Shown piece by piece: positions 16,067-23,949 of a stretch of DNA of 64,000 nucleotides. The translations under genes and the position numbers were made by a program. Source of the DNA: Terrihabitans soli (GTDB lineage: Bacteria > Pseudomonadota > Alphaproteobacteria > Rhizobiales > Methylopilaceae); NCBI RefSeq assembly GCF_014191545.1, contig NZ_AP023361.1:710501-774500 (forward strand). The letters run 5' to 3'. The number at the start of each line of letters is the position of its first letter. The first letter of the stretch is position 1. A model generated the notes under the pieces. The model ran no database searches. It saw only the letters and a program-made list of their open reading frames with translations, and was not told the origin of the DNA.

Positions 16067-16461
16067 ACGCACACTTCTCGAAGAAAGAGATCGACCGCTT
16101 CTGCGCCGAGATTCGGAAGAAAATCGTCAACGAGGCAACGAGCGATCCTCTCGACGCGATTTTCACACGGATCGCAAAAGAAGTTCTGCCGCTGTTTTCG
16201 CGCCTTCTGCTTGAAGAAGTAAACCGCGGCACCGATTCCGCCCAGGTCCAGATCGCAGCGGGAAAGACGATGGCGAACATGGTTGCCAGTCTTTGCGCGG
16301 GCACGGTTCGCCAAGAGCGCATGGTGTCGGAAACGACGATGGCGTTCTGCGTTCATATCGGGAACTGCATCGCCGTTGAAGCCATCGAGCAGCTGAAGGG
16401 CAGCGCGGAGCCATCCGCCAACGATGTCATGGCAAGGGGTGAATTCGGGGGGCACGCATGA
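16063..16461 (+). CDS. Hypothetical helical protein
   Basis: 132 residues from ATG 16063, overlapping the methyltransferase stop. Mostly helical (MNAHFSKKEIDRFCAEIRKK, then FSRLLLEEVNRGTDSAQVQI). No recognised domain. Coupled by ATGA to the ParB-methyltransferase gene downstream, so it may act with it. Confidence 0.6.
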   Translation: MNAHFSKKEIDRFCAEIRKKIVNEATSDPLDAIFTRIAKEVLPLFSRLLLEEVNRGTDSAQVQIAAGKTMANMVASLCAGTVRQERMVSETTMAFCVHIGNCIAVEAIEQLKGSAEPSANDVMARGEFGGHA

Positions 16462-17786
16462 GCGCAGCCCTGAAATTCCGGCCCATTCTCGAAGGCGAAA
16501 TCCTCGCGCCGGTATCGCCCGGCCAGATTCCGTTTCATCCGATCGCAAACTGCTTCCGGATGATCGAAGGCACGGCGCGGGCGAAGTTCGATTTCGATGT
16601 CGCGCGTCATGGCCTGCGGGAAGATATCGTCATCCACGAGGGGATGATCCTCGACGGCCGCAACCGCTATGTGGCGGCGGTCGCGTCGGGCCTGATTAAG
16701 CCGACCGACGATTTCTGCCATCGCGACAGCGACGGCAAGCCCAAGACCTATAAGCCGCCCTTCGTCGAATACGATGTCCGCAGAGAAGGCGATCCGGTCG
16801 CGTGGGTGTTCTCGAAGAACATCGCCCGCCGCCATATGGACGAAAGCGAGCTTGCCATGGCCGGCGCGCGGCTGGCCAATATGCGGCAGGGCGAGCGCAC
16901 GGATCTTCAGCCCGCTGCCGCCGATGACGCCGAACCTTCTGCACCGGTGCAGAAGGTGAGCCAGGCGCAAGCGGCAGAGATCGTCGGCGTGTCCACCCGG
17001 AGCGTGGCATCCGCCGCCAAGGTGCTGCGCCAAGGCGCGCCCGAAACGATCAAGGCTGTCGATGCCGGCGAACTGCCGGTCAAGACCGCCGCCAAGATCG
17101 CCGCGGCGCCGAAGGAAGAACAGCCCGCGCTCGTCGAGGGCGCGAGGAAGCGGCGCGAGGCGCATGTCTGGGAGCGCGCGGATCTTGAATGGTATGTCGA
17201 GCCGGTCATCTGCACGAAAGCGCTGCTCAGCGTCGAAAGCTTCTTCGGCCAGATCCTCGATCCGTCCTGCGGCGGCGGCAATGTCGTCAAGGCCGTCCTG
17301 GCCGATCCGCGTGGCATTCCCGTCTTCGGCTCCGATATCGTCCGGCGTGTGCCGGAGGAAACCGCATGGTTCCTGCGCGAGCACGATTTCCTGAAAGACG
17401 ATTTCGAGAAGCTCGGCATCGATCACCGGCACGCGCCGCTCAACATCATCAATAACCCGCCTTATTTCGGCGCGCAGGGCACCGAAGATTTCATCCGCAA
17501 GGCGCTGTCGCTCGCCACGGGCAAAGTCGCGATCTTCACCGAACTGCGCTTCCTCGGCTCGAAGAGCCGTGCCGAAGGGCTTTTCCGCGAGCATCCGCCG
17601 ACGCGCATTCACATCGTTCTGCCGCGGCCGTCTTGCCCTCCGGGTACTTACATCGAGGCGGGGCATAAGCCGCAGGGCGGCACTGCCGATTGGTGCTGGA
17701 TCGTCTGGGACCGCGAGGCCATCGGCATGCCGACGCAGTTCAACTGGCTTGTGATGGAGGAAGACAATGGACGCACAGACATCTGA
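16458..17786 (+). CDS. ParB-like domain fused to a DNA N6-adenine methyltransferase
   Basis: 442 residues. The N-terminal part has ParB/Srx-like motifs (DIVIHEGMILDGRNRYVAAV, about 56-75, then FSKNIARRHMDESELAMAG). A helix-turn-helix follows at about 167-193 (VSQAQAAEIVGVSTRSVASA). The C-terminal half is a methyltransferase, with motif I ILDPSCGGGNVVKAV (266-280) and motif IV NNPPYFG (332-338), giving N6-adenine or N4-cytosine specificity. The ParB part presumably guides DNA binding. Such ParB-methylase fusions occur in phages and mobile elements; the recognition site is unknown. Confidence 0.88.
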   Translation: MSAALKFRPILEGEILAPVSPGQIPFHPIANCFRMIEGTARAKFDFDVARHGLREDIVIHEGMILDGRNRYVAAVASGLIKPTDDFCHRDSDGKPKTYKPPFVEYDVRREGDPVAWVFSKNIARRHMDESELAMAGARLANMRQGERTDLQPAAADDAEPSAPVQKVSQAQAAEIVGVSTRSVASAAKVLRQGAPETIKAVDAGELPVKTAAKIAAAPKEEQPALVEGARKRREAHVWERADLEWYVEPVICTKALLSVESFFGQILDPSCGGGNVVKAVLADPRGIPVFGSDIVRRVPEETAWFLREHDFLKDDFEKLGIDHRHAPLNIINNPPYFGAQGTEDFIRKALSLATGKVAIFTELRFLGSKSRAEGLFREHPPTRIHIVLPRPSCPPGTYIEAGHKPQGGTADWCWIVWDREAIGMPTQFNWLVMEEDNGRTDI

Positions 17787-18111
17787 AAGGAAACGCACCA
17801 TGGCAAAGGGGATTGTCGATTATTTCACCGAGCTGGTGGGCATGCTCAACCGCGGCACGTTCCACCAACAGGTCAATAAAGAGATCGAGATGGCCTATGC
17901 GGCGCTCGAAGCTCTGCCGGGTGGAAAGGGCAAGGCCGAAGTCACGGTGAAGCTCACCCTTATCTACGAAAACGGCCAGATCGTAATCCGGCCCGAAGTC
18001 AACTCGAAGCAGCCGAAGGGCGGCTTCTCCGGCAATAATTTCTGGCTCGTCGATGGCCGTCTTTCGACGGTTCATCCGCAGCAGCACGACATGTTCCGCG
18101 AAGCCGATTGA
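17767..18111 (+). CDS. Hypothetical early protein
   Basis: 114 residues from ATG 17767, or 103 from ATG 17800 (MAKGIVDYFTELVGMLNRGT). It overlaps the previous gene by 20 bp. The middle VTVKLTLIYENGQIVIRPEV is a plausible beta region, and the end carries GGFSGNNFWLVDGRLS. No family recognised; a single-strand-binding or replication accessory role is possible from position only. Confidence 0.65.
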   Translation: MDAQTSERKRTMAKGIVDYFTELVGMLNRGTFHQQVNKEIEMAYAALEALPGGKGKAEVTVKLTLIYENGQIVIRPEVNSKQPKGGFSGNNFWLVDGRLSTVHPQQHDMFREAD

Positions 18112-18195
18112 GGCTTTGCGCGTGTTGCGTATGCGTACACGGCGGCACTGGCGCGCGACCGCCTGATCATCGCGGGCTCAAACTGAGGTTTTGAT

Positions 18196-19158
18196 ATGAC
18201 TACTCCGAAACCCGGCGCACCCGCGTCGGCGGCGGTGTCGGCTGGGTCGGGCTTGAACCTTCCTGCCGAAACGCTTCACGCCATCGTCGATCTTGCCGAC
18301 CGCGCACAGCGGGCGGAGATCGTTCTCATTCCGACCGAAGGGCTCGGACCCGGCCTGCCCAGCGGGATTCCTGCGCTTTACGATCGCAAGGAACACAAGC
18401 TGATCAGCGTCAAGGATCTGATCGAGTCGCAGCGTCAGAAGCCGGCAGAGATCAAAGGCAAGGCTCAGACGGGCACGCTGGCGAGCTTCATCGAACTGAT
18501 CAATCGGCATAAGTCTGCCGACAGCGTCGTGTTCGCCAAGACGGCGTGGCCGCAGCCGGGCTTCCTCGCGGTCATCGACTATCACAAGGTCGATCACAAT
18601 CCGGACTGGCAGCGCCACAAGATCGCCTACGATTTCCCCGTGACCGAAGAATTCAAGGTCTGGATGGAATTCGATGGCAAGAAGATGGAACAGGCCGAGT
18701 TCGCCGCATTCCTCGAAGAGCACGCGGCGGAACTTGCTTCGCCGACCGACGCCGAAATCAATCTGTATGGCCCGCTCTTCAAATCGGCATTCGCCACGCC
18801 GAACCAGCTCATCGATCTCTCGCGCGAGCTGGAAGTCTTTGTCGGCGCCAAGGTGAAGCGGGGCGCGCGTATTCAGACCGGCGAGACGCAGCTCGAATTC
18901 ACGACCGAGCATCACAACGCGGCCGGCCAGAAGATCGACATTCCCGGCATCTTCATCCTCAACGTCCGCCCGTTCGTCGACGGCGACGAAGTCCGCATCC
19001 CGGTGCGGCTGCGCTACCGGCTCGATGGGCCGGGCATCTTCTGGTTTTACCAGATGTATCGCTGGGAAGAAGACCTGCGCCAGCGGGTGCTGAACGATCT
19101 GGCCTATGTCGGCGAGCAGACGAAGCTGCCGACCTTCGAAGGCTCGCCCGAAGCCTGA
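18196..19158 (+). CDS. DUF2303 (YfdQ-like) protein
   Basis: 320 residues. Characteristic blocks are TGTLASFIELINRHKSADSV, then GFLAVIDYH with HNPDWQRHKIAYDFPVTEEF, then FAAFLEEHAAEL and FVGAKVKRGARIQTGETQLE. This is the phage/prophage YfdQ (DUF2303) family, often located in early replication regions. The biochemical role is not established. An 84-bp gap without a gene precedes it. Confidence 0.85.
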   Translation: MTTPKPGAPASAAVSAGSGLNLPAETLHAIVDLADRAQRAEIVLIPTEGLGPGLPSGIPALYDRKEHKLISVKDLIESQRQKPAEIKGKAQTGTLASFIELINRHKSADSVVFAKTAWPQPGFLAVIDYHKVDHNPDWQRHKIAYDFPVTEEFKVWMEFDGKKMEQAEFAAFLEEHAAELASPTDAEINLYGPLFKSAFATPNQLIDLSRELEVFVGAKVKRGARIQTGETQLEFTTEHHNAAGQKIDIPGIFILNVRPFVDGDEVRIPVRLRYRLDGPGIFWFYQMYRWEEDLRQRVLNDLAYVGEQTKLPTFEGSPEA

Positions 19159-19214
19159 CGCGAAGCCGGGGCGCGGCGGCTGTCGCCGCGCTCCGCTTTT
19201 CACCGGATACATAC

Positions 19215-19550
19215 ATGGCAGACGACATCGTCAATCTGGGCGAAGCGCGCCGGCGCAGGGATGCGACGGCAAAGGCGCTCGCCGATGAGGGCCGCGAAGA
19301 AGCGGCCATCCAGCTCGACACCGAGGCGCAGGAACCGCGCGCGGCGTGGCTTGAGGCCGCATCGTGGTGTGTCCGCTGCCCGCATTGTGAGTTCGCCATC
19401 GCGGTCCCACTTCCGAATGTTGCGGAGTGCGAGACATCGGCCCGCTTCGAGCCCCGGAATGAAAGCCGCTTTGTGTGCTGCGGCGCGTGCGGCCTCCGCG
19501 ACATCCGGGTCGGGCCGATCACCATCATGGCCGAAAGGATCGAGCCGTGA
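19215..19550 (+). CDS. Small zinc-ribbon-like protein
   Basis: 111 residues from ATG 19215. The C-terminal half has two Cys pairs (CVRCPHCEF and CCGACGLRDI) separated by about 35 residues, as in a zinc ribbon. The N-terminal half is a charged helix (MADDIVNLGEARRRRDATAK). Its stop overlaps a GTG start of the tiny downstream frame (GTGA). Confidence 0.65.
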   Translation: MADDIVNLGEARRRRDATAKALADEGREEAAIQLDTEAQEPRAAWLEAASWCVRCPHCEFAIAVPLPNVAECETSARFEPRNESRFVCCGACGLRDIRVGPITIMAERIEP

Positions 19551-19633
19551 AACGCGCGATCACTCTCACCCTCGCGCTTCTTCTGACCTGTTGCACGGGT
19601 GAAAATCCGTGGCTGGGGGGGGGGGGGGGGTAG
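19547..19633 (+). CDS. 28-residue signal-peptide-like ORF ending in a poly-G tract
   Basis: GTG start overlapping the previous stop. It reads MKRAITLTLALLLTCCTGEN and continues PWL plus five Gly, and the TAG follows the G tract directly. The n-h-c pattern with LLLTCC resembles a lipoprotein signal, but the lipobox is imperfect. Because the last five codons are the homopolymer, any change in tract length alters its end. Confidence 0.45.
   Translation: MKRAITLTLALLLTCCTGENPWLGGGGG
19615..19630. repeat. 16-base poly-G tract immediately before the dam-like gene
   Basis: An uninterrupted run of 16 G, ending 7 bp before ATG 19638. It also lies in frame in a GTG-initiated extension (from 19599) of the methylase. 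Long G runs are slippage-prone and typical of phase-variable loci, and they are also prone to sequencing error. Confidence 0.9.
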
Positions 19634-19637
19634 GCCG

Positions 19638-20525
19638 ATGAGCGAGCCGACGCGCCCCGCGCTCCGCTGGCATGGCGGCAAATGGCTGCTTGCGCCATGG
19701 ATCATCCGCCACATGCCCGAACATCGCGTCTATGTCGAACCGTTCGGCGGCGCGGCCAGCGTCCTGCTACGCAAGCCGCGCAGCTATGGCGAGATCTACA
19801 ACGATCTCGACGACGACGCCGTCACGCTGTTCCGCGTGCTGCGCGATGCCGGCCAGGCCGCGCAATTGATCAACGCGCTCGAACTGACGCCCTTCGCCCG
19901 CGCCGAATTTCAGACTGCCTATGAGCCCTGCACCGATCCGGTGGAGCGGGCGCGCCGTCTCATCGCGCGCTGCTTTATGGGCTTCGGCTCGAACAGCCAT
20001 GCCACGGCCTATAAGGGCGCGACTTCGACGGGCTTCCGCTCGAACTCGAACCGCAGCGGCACCACGCCGGCGCATGATTGGCGGTCCTACCCCGATGCGC
20101 TGCGCCTTATCGTCGAGCGGCTCGCCGGCGTCGTTATCGAAAACCGGGACGCCTTCGACATCATGGTGCGCCATGACGGCGCGGACACGCTGCACTTTGT
20201 CGATCCGCCATATCTGCATGAGACGCGCTCCATCCGGAAAGCCGGAGGCGGCATGCGCGCGCTTTACCGCCACGAGCTTTCGCGCTCGCGGCACGAAGAC
20301 CTTTTGCGCCTCCTGCGCGACCTGAAGGGCATGGTGCTGCTCTGCGGCTATCCCGACGATATGTACGATGCGGCGCTGGCCGATTGGCGGCGCGTACAAA
20401 CGCCGGCGCTGGCCGATGGCGCGCGGCCGCGCATGGAAGTGCTGTGGATCAGCCCGGCCGCTGTCGCCGCGCTGGAAGCCGATAGCGCGCGCCCTGGCCC
20501 TCTCTTCGCGGGGGTTGGAGCATGA
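19638..20525 (+). CDS. D12-class DNA N6-adenine methyltransferase (Dam-like), copy 1
   Basis: 295 residues from ATG 19638. A GTG at 19599 would add 13 residues including five Gly from the G tract. D12-class hallmarks are WHGGKWLLAPWI (11-22), VEPFGGAASVLL (motif I, 33-44) and FVDPPY (187-192). Methylates adenine using SAM; GATC is only the commonest target in the family, not shown here. The G tract next to the start could affect initiation. The stop overlaps the next gene as ATGA. Confidence 0.92.
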   Translation: MSEPTRPALRWHGGKWLLAPWIIRHMPEHRVYVEPFGGAASVLLRKPRSYGEIYNDLDDDAVTLFRVLRDAGQAAQLINALELTPFARAEFQTAYEPCTDPVERARRLIARCFMGFGSNSHATAYKGATSTGFRSNSNRSGTTPAHDWRSYPDALRLIVERLAGVVIENRDAFDIMVRHDGADTLHFVDPPYLHETRSIRKAGGGMRALYRHELSRSRHEDLLRLLRDLKGMVLLCGYPDDMYDAALADWRRVQTPALADGARPRMEVLWISPAAVAALEADSARPGPLFAGVGA

Positions 20526-20917
20526 GCGAGCCCGTCAGCATTGCCGATCGCCGCCGTGCGGCCATCCAGCATCAGCGCGAAGCGGCAAAGGATCTGATCT
20601 ATCCGCTCGGCGAGACCATCGGCGCACTGTCGAAGCTCATGCAGAGCGAGACCGAGTTCATCCGGAAAGGCGATCTCAAATCGGCTGCGGCCCTGATCGA
20701 GGAAAAAGCGCGCCTGGCCGGCGACTACCAGAGGCAGCTTTCCGCCGTTCGGGACGAGGCCCATTGGATCGGTCGCGTCGTGCCCGAACACTGCCGGATG
20801 CTTCGGGAAGCTCTGGCCGAGTTCCAGAACGTGCTTTCCGTCAATCTCGCGGTTGTAGGGACCGCGCGCGCCGTGCATGCGGACCTCCTTGTCCTCGCTC
20901 TGAGGGCCAAGACATGA
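20522..20917 (+). CDS. Helical protein, FlgN-like in appearance
   Basis: 131 residues, almost entirely helical. LSKLMQSETEFIRKGDLKSA followed by AALIEEKARLAGDYQRQL resembles the heptad pattern of FlgN-type flagellar chaperones, but its place between two phage methyltransferase genes makes a flagellar role unlikely. Both ends overlap neighbours by 4 bp. A scaffold or chaperone role is a guess. Confidence 0.6.
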   Translation: MSEPVSIADRRRAAIQHQREAAKDLIYPLGETIGALSKLMQSETEFIRKGDLKSAAALIEEKARLAGDYQRQLSAVRDEAHWIGRVVPEHCRMLREALAEFQNVLSVNLAVVGTARAVHADLLVLALRAKT

Positions 20918-21687
20918 GCGCGCCGGAAATCATCACGGGCGACTGCCGCACCGAAATGTCGGTTCGAGGCCCGTTCGATATGGTCTTTGCGGACCCGCCC
21001 TATGGCGACACATCGCTGACATGGGACCGGAAGGTTGAAGGCTGGATTGCCGTGGCGGTCGCCGCGCTGAAGCCTAGCGGCTCGATGTGGGTCTTCGGGT
21101 TCATGCGGTTTTTCATCGATCAGGGCGGGCTCTTCAAGGCCGCGGGCCTTCGCTATGCGCAGGATGTGGTCTGGGAGAAGCACAACGGCTCATCCTTCCA
21201 CTGCGACCGCTTTAAGCGCGTCCACGAACATGCCGTGCAGTTCTACCGCGCGGACACGGAATGGGCGGCGGTCTGGAACGAGGTACAGACAACATCCGAC
21301 GCGCGCTCGCGCGTGGTGCGCCGCAAGAAGCGCCCGGCTCATACCGGCGATATCGGCCGCGGCCATTATGTCTCCGAAGATGGCGGGCCGCGCATTGAAC
21401 GCTCGGTCATCTATGCGCGCTCGTGCCATGGGCGCGCCATCCATCCGACCGAAAAGCCCTCCGGCTTCGTTGAAAAGCTGATCAGAACGAGCTGCCCGCC
21501 CGGCGGGATTGTCGGCGACTTCTTCGCCGGATCTGGCTCCGCCGGCGAGGCAGCGGCGATGTCAGGGCGCCGGTATGTGGGATGCGAGATTGACCCTGAG
21601 ATGGCCCGCGCCGCGCGCGACAGGCTCGCGGGCTCGCTTTTCGTCGGGTGCGTCGGAACGACTGAGAAAGAGGGCAGGGCTGGATGA
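20914..21687 (+). CDS. Beta-class DNA methyltransferase (CcrM-like layout)
   Basis: 257 residues. Motif IV (FADPPYGD, 25-32) comes before the SAM-binding motif FAGSGSAGEAA near residue 205. The segment HPTEKPSGFVEKLIRTSCPP is also typical of beta-class N6A/N4C methylases. It is shorter than CcrM (about 360) and lacks an obvious extra C-terminal domain, so the target need not be GANTC. It lies directly upstream of, and is coupled to, the replication-initiator-like gene containing a GANTC array. Confidence 0.9.
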   Translation: MSAPEIITGDCRTEMSVRGPFDMVFADPPYGDTSLTWDRKVEGWIAVAVAALKPSGSMWVFGFMRFFIDQGGLFKAAGLRYAQDVVWEKHNGSSFHCDRFKRVHEHAVQFYRADTEWAAVWNEVQTTSDARSRVVRRKKRPAHTGDIGRGHYVSEDGGPRIERSVIYARSCHGRAIHPTEKPSGFVEKLIRTSCPPGGIVGDFFAGSGSAGEAAAMSGRRYVGCEIDPEMARAARDRLAGSLFVGCVGTTEKEGRAG

Positions 21688-22892
21688 GCACACAGGCGAT
21701 GGCATGGGCTTGGAGAGTAGAGGCGGGCTCGGCGACAGGGCGGCTTGTGCTGCTTGCCCTAGCCGAACATTCGGACCCGGTGGGCGTGTCCTGGCCGAGC
21801 ATGAAGCGCATCGCGCGCTTTGCGATGACAAGCGTCGGCACGGCCAAGAGACGGCTGCGCGAGTTCGAGGCGGCGGGCGTCGTCGTCGTCTTTCCGCAGG
21901 AAGAGCCGGAGACGGGACGCACGACCTCGAACCGCTATCACCTCGCGTTGACGCGCCAGCCGGAGAGCTTCGGCAAGGTCGGAAAGGTGGGGCTTGACCC
22001 CGAAGATGTGCGTACAGCCGAAGATGGGGAGGGGTCCAAATTGAATCCCTCCCCCCCGAGTCAACAGGCTGAGTCCGGGGGGACTCAACAGAGTGAACCC
22101 GGGGGGAGTCATCTGGATGAGTCCGGGGAGGGACTCACCTATGTGAGTCCCCTTGAAGAGTCAGATAGAACCATACCCCCTTTATCCCCCGAACTGCCTG
22201 AGCCGAGCTTCGCTGAATTTGCCGGAAGGCACCCCGATCCGAATGCGATGGGCGATGCCGCCGCTATCGCCGAATGGAAGGCGATGTCGTCAAGCCAGCG
22301 AAGGCGGGCTTACGAGATGGCGGAGCCTTACGCACGGCTGTTCGATGGCAAAAACCGGGGATGGGTGAGGGCCGGGCACTGGCTCAAAAACAAGATGTTC
22401 GACGATGCGAAGCTGAAGGTTCAGCGCGTCAGCGCAGCCGATTTCAGGTTTGTGAAACGCGACAGTGACGAACATCGCTCATGGCTCGTCTTCCGGTTTG
22501 TGCTTACGGGCGTTCGGCGCATCTACACGGCATATCGCCCTTCGGAAGGCTGCGAGGGTTGGGATGCGCCGACGCTGTTGCCGGGCTTCAGCGCCCCGCT
22601 CGAACTGCCGCCCGAAGGCGCTCAGGCCGCCGCCGGATGGTTCTTCCTTCAGCGCGGCTCGCAGAATTGGGGCGCTTGGCAGACATGGCTTCACAACTGC
22701 CCGAAGCCGCCCGGTTCGGTCTGGGCGCGCACGCACTCGCCCGTCGATGAGGCGCGCGGCGGATGGTGGTTTCCCCATCCCTGGCCCCCGAGGGCAGACG
22801 GCACATTCTCGCCGCTCACCGATGCCGAACGCGGCGCCGATGCCACGCGGATGCAAGACGAACAATTCCTCGAAGGGGGCGGATCGCTGTGA
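21684..22892 (+). CDS. Replication-initiator-like protein with winged helix
   Basis: 402 residues. The N-terminal helix-turn-helix is about 18-100 (VLLALAEHSDPVGVSWPSMK, then SVGTAKRRLREFEAAGVVVV), as in phage replication initiators of the lambda O type. A disordered, repetitive centre follows at about 110-165 (rich in Ser, Gly, Glu, Pro), encoded by the GANTC array. A folded C-terminal half comes next. An initiator gene with repeats in its own middle is the lambda O/ori arrangement, so it is inferred to start phage DNA replication. Confidence 0.7.
   Translation: MSTQAMAWAWRVEAGSATGRLVLLALAEHSDPVGVSWPSMKRIARFAMTSVGTAKRRLREFEAAGVVVVFPQEEPETGRTTSNRYHLALTRQPESFGKVGKVGLDPEDVRTAEDGEGSKLNPSPPSQQAESGGTQQSEPGGSHLDESGEGLTYVSPLEESDRTIPPLSPELPEPSFAEFAGRHPDPNAMGDAAAIAEWKAMSSSQRRRAYEMAEPYARLFDGKNRGWVRAGHWLKNKMFDDAKLKVQRVSAADFRFVKRDSDEHRSWLVFRFVLTGVRRIYTAYRPSEGCEGWDAPTLLPGFSAPLELPPEGAQAAAGWFFLQRGSQNWGAWQTWLHNCPKPPGSVWARTHSPVDEARGGWWFPHPWPPRADGTFSPLTDAERGADATRMQDEQFLEGGGSL
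22058..22162. repeat. Array of eight GANTC sites at about 13-bp spacing: candidate phage origin
   Basis: GAGTC or GACTC starts at 22058, 22071, 22082, 22106, 22119, 22132, 22145 and 22158. The last five are exactly 13 bp apart, and a degenerate GAGTG sits at 22091. The units are separated by C/G-rich cores such as CGGGGGG and by CTCAACAG-like ends. By chance less than one GANTC would be expected in 105 bp. A pyrimidine-rich stretch follows at 22170-22190. Confidence 0.8.
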
Positions 22893-23854
22893 GGGAGATG
22901 GATATCGAAGAATTGCTGTCATGGGCCGTCAATGATGAGCTGCCGAAGGCGGCGGCGCTGGAGATCGCAAAGAAAGGCGGATATAGCCGCGGCACCGATG
23001 CGACGGCGTCGAACTGGTCGCAGAGCCTTGCGAGCTGCGACAACAGCCATGGCGTTGTGCCCGACTTCTTCGCGATGCGACCGCCGCACCCCGATGCGCT
23101 GACGATCTCGGAGGCGATGCGCGCGCTCGACGAAGCGGCGATCGAGTTGCCCGACGATTACAATCCGATCGCGGATCTCGGGCTTGACGAGGATGAGATG
23201 CGCGAGTTTGTCGGCAAGGCCAAGCAGATGGGCCTCGTCTTCGGGCAGGACGGGCAGTTGCGGCTGAAACGCGGCATGTGGCGCTTCGTCATCATGAACG
23301 CGGCCCTCGGCCATCGCCCGCCATGGGAAACCGAGAAGCCGAAGCGCTCGATCATGAAAGGCCCGAACGGCAAGCCGTTGTGGTTCCGGCAGGTCGATGT
23401 GCCCTATACCGACGACAAGGGCCTGCTGAAATCGAACATCATCGAGGTCAACGGATATGACGCGAAAAATGGCAGGCCGTTCCCTGACGCCTACCGCAAA
23501 TACGAATATTCGAACGATCCCGTCATCGCGGCGGCCGAGCGGCTGGAATACGAGATGTGGGCCTATGCGCTGGCCTCGCTTTCGGAGGCGCTCGAAGGCG
23601 CGCTCGACGATGTCGCTCTCTTGCCGTTCGATATCCCGTTCCGGCCTTGGGAGGATGCGCCGGCACAGCCTGCGAATCATAAACGCATCCTCGACGATCT
23701 GCGCCCGGTGCAGCCGATACCGGGAAGGCCCGACAGCATGGCGCGCCCCGGACCTCCGCCGCGCGACAAAAAGCTGAAGCGGACTAAGAACATGGAAGCG
23801 TTCGGCAAGGCGATCAAAGGCGCGTTGTCCAAGGGCAAGAAGGTGCCTGTTTGA
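22889..23854 (+). CDS. Hypothetical replication-region protein
   Basis: 321 residues from GTG 22889, which overlaps the upstream stop (GTGA); an in-frame ATG lies at 22898. It reads MDIEELLSWAVNDELPKAAA after the start and ends in a basic, probably disordered tail (DKKLKRTKNMEAFGKAIKGA). No known domain is evident. The size and place at the end of the early rightward block, before a terminator, suggest a replication partner. Confidence 0.7.
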   Translation: MREMDIEELLSWAVNDELPKAAALEIAKKGGYSRGTDATASNWSQSLASCDNSHGVVPDFFAMRPPHPDALTISEAMRALDEAAIELPDDYNPIADLGLDEDEMREFVGKAKQMGLVFGQDGQLRLKRGMWRFVIMNAALGHRPPWETEKPKRSIMKGPNGKPLWFRQVDVPYTDDKGLLKSNIIEVNGYDAKNGRPFPDAYRKYEYSNDPVIAAAERLEYEMWAYALASLSEALEGALDDVALLPFDIPFRPWEDAPAQPANHKRILDDLRPVQPIPGRPDSMARPGPPPRDKKLKRTKNMEAFGKAIKGALSKGKKVPV

Positions 23855-23905
23855 CTTTGCTTTTGGAATTTGGAGGTATGTCGAGCAAGAGCACTGCGCT
23901 CTGAG

Positions 23906-23931
23906 AAAACCCGGCCCCCGCGCCGGGTTTT
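23906..23931 (+). terminator. Rho-independent terminator ending the early rightward block
   Basis: A perfect 10-bp stem AAAACCCGGC / GCCGGGTTTT with a 6-nt loop, 52 bp after the stop at 23854. The T side of the stem serves as the U tract. The HNH reading frame starts 19 bp downstream. Confidence 0.85.
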
Positions 23932-23949
23932 CGCGTTTCGGAGGATACA

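Noticed and set aside
16353-17801. Long leftward open frame opposite the ParB-methylase gene
   Set aside because: It mirrors a gene with clear motifs, begins inside unrelated genes and is rich in Arg/Ala/Gly/Asp typical of antisense frames in GC-rich DNA. Similar frames at 24924-26132, 33755-35095, 48582-50270, 51788-53578 and 59265-61124 were rejected for the same reason.
22040-22200. CRISPR-like array in the replication gene
   Set aside because: Units are 13 bp with no spacers, lie in a coding region, and no cas genes occur; better explained as origin iterons.
23878-23904. 8-codon frame (MSSKSTAL) before the terminator as a leader peptide
   Set aside because: Too short, no regulatory codon pattern, and the hairpin after it is better read as an ordinary terminator.
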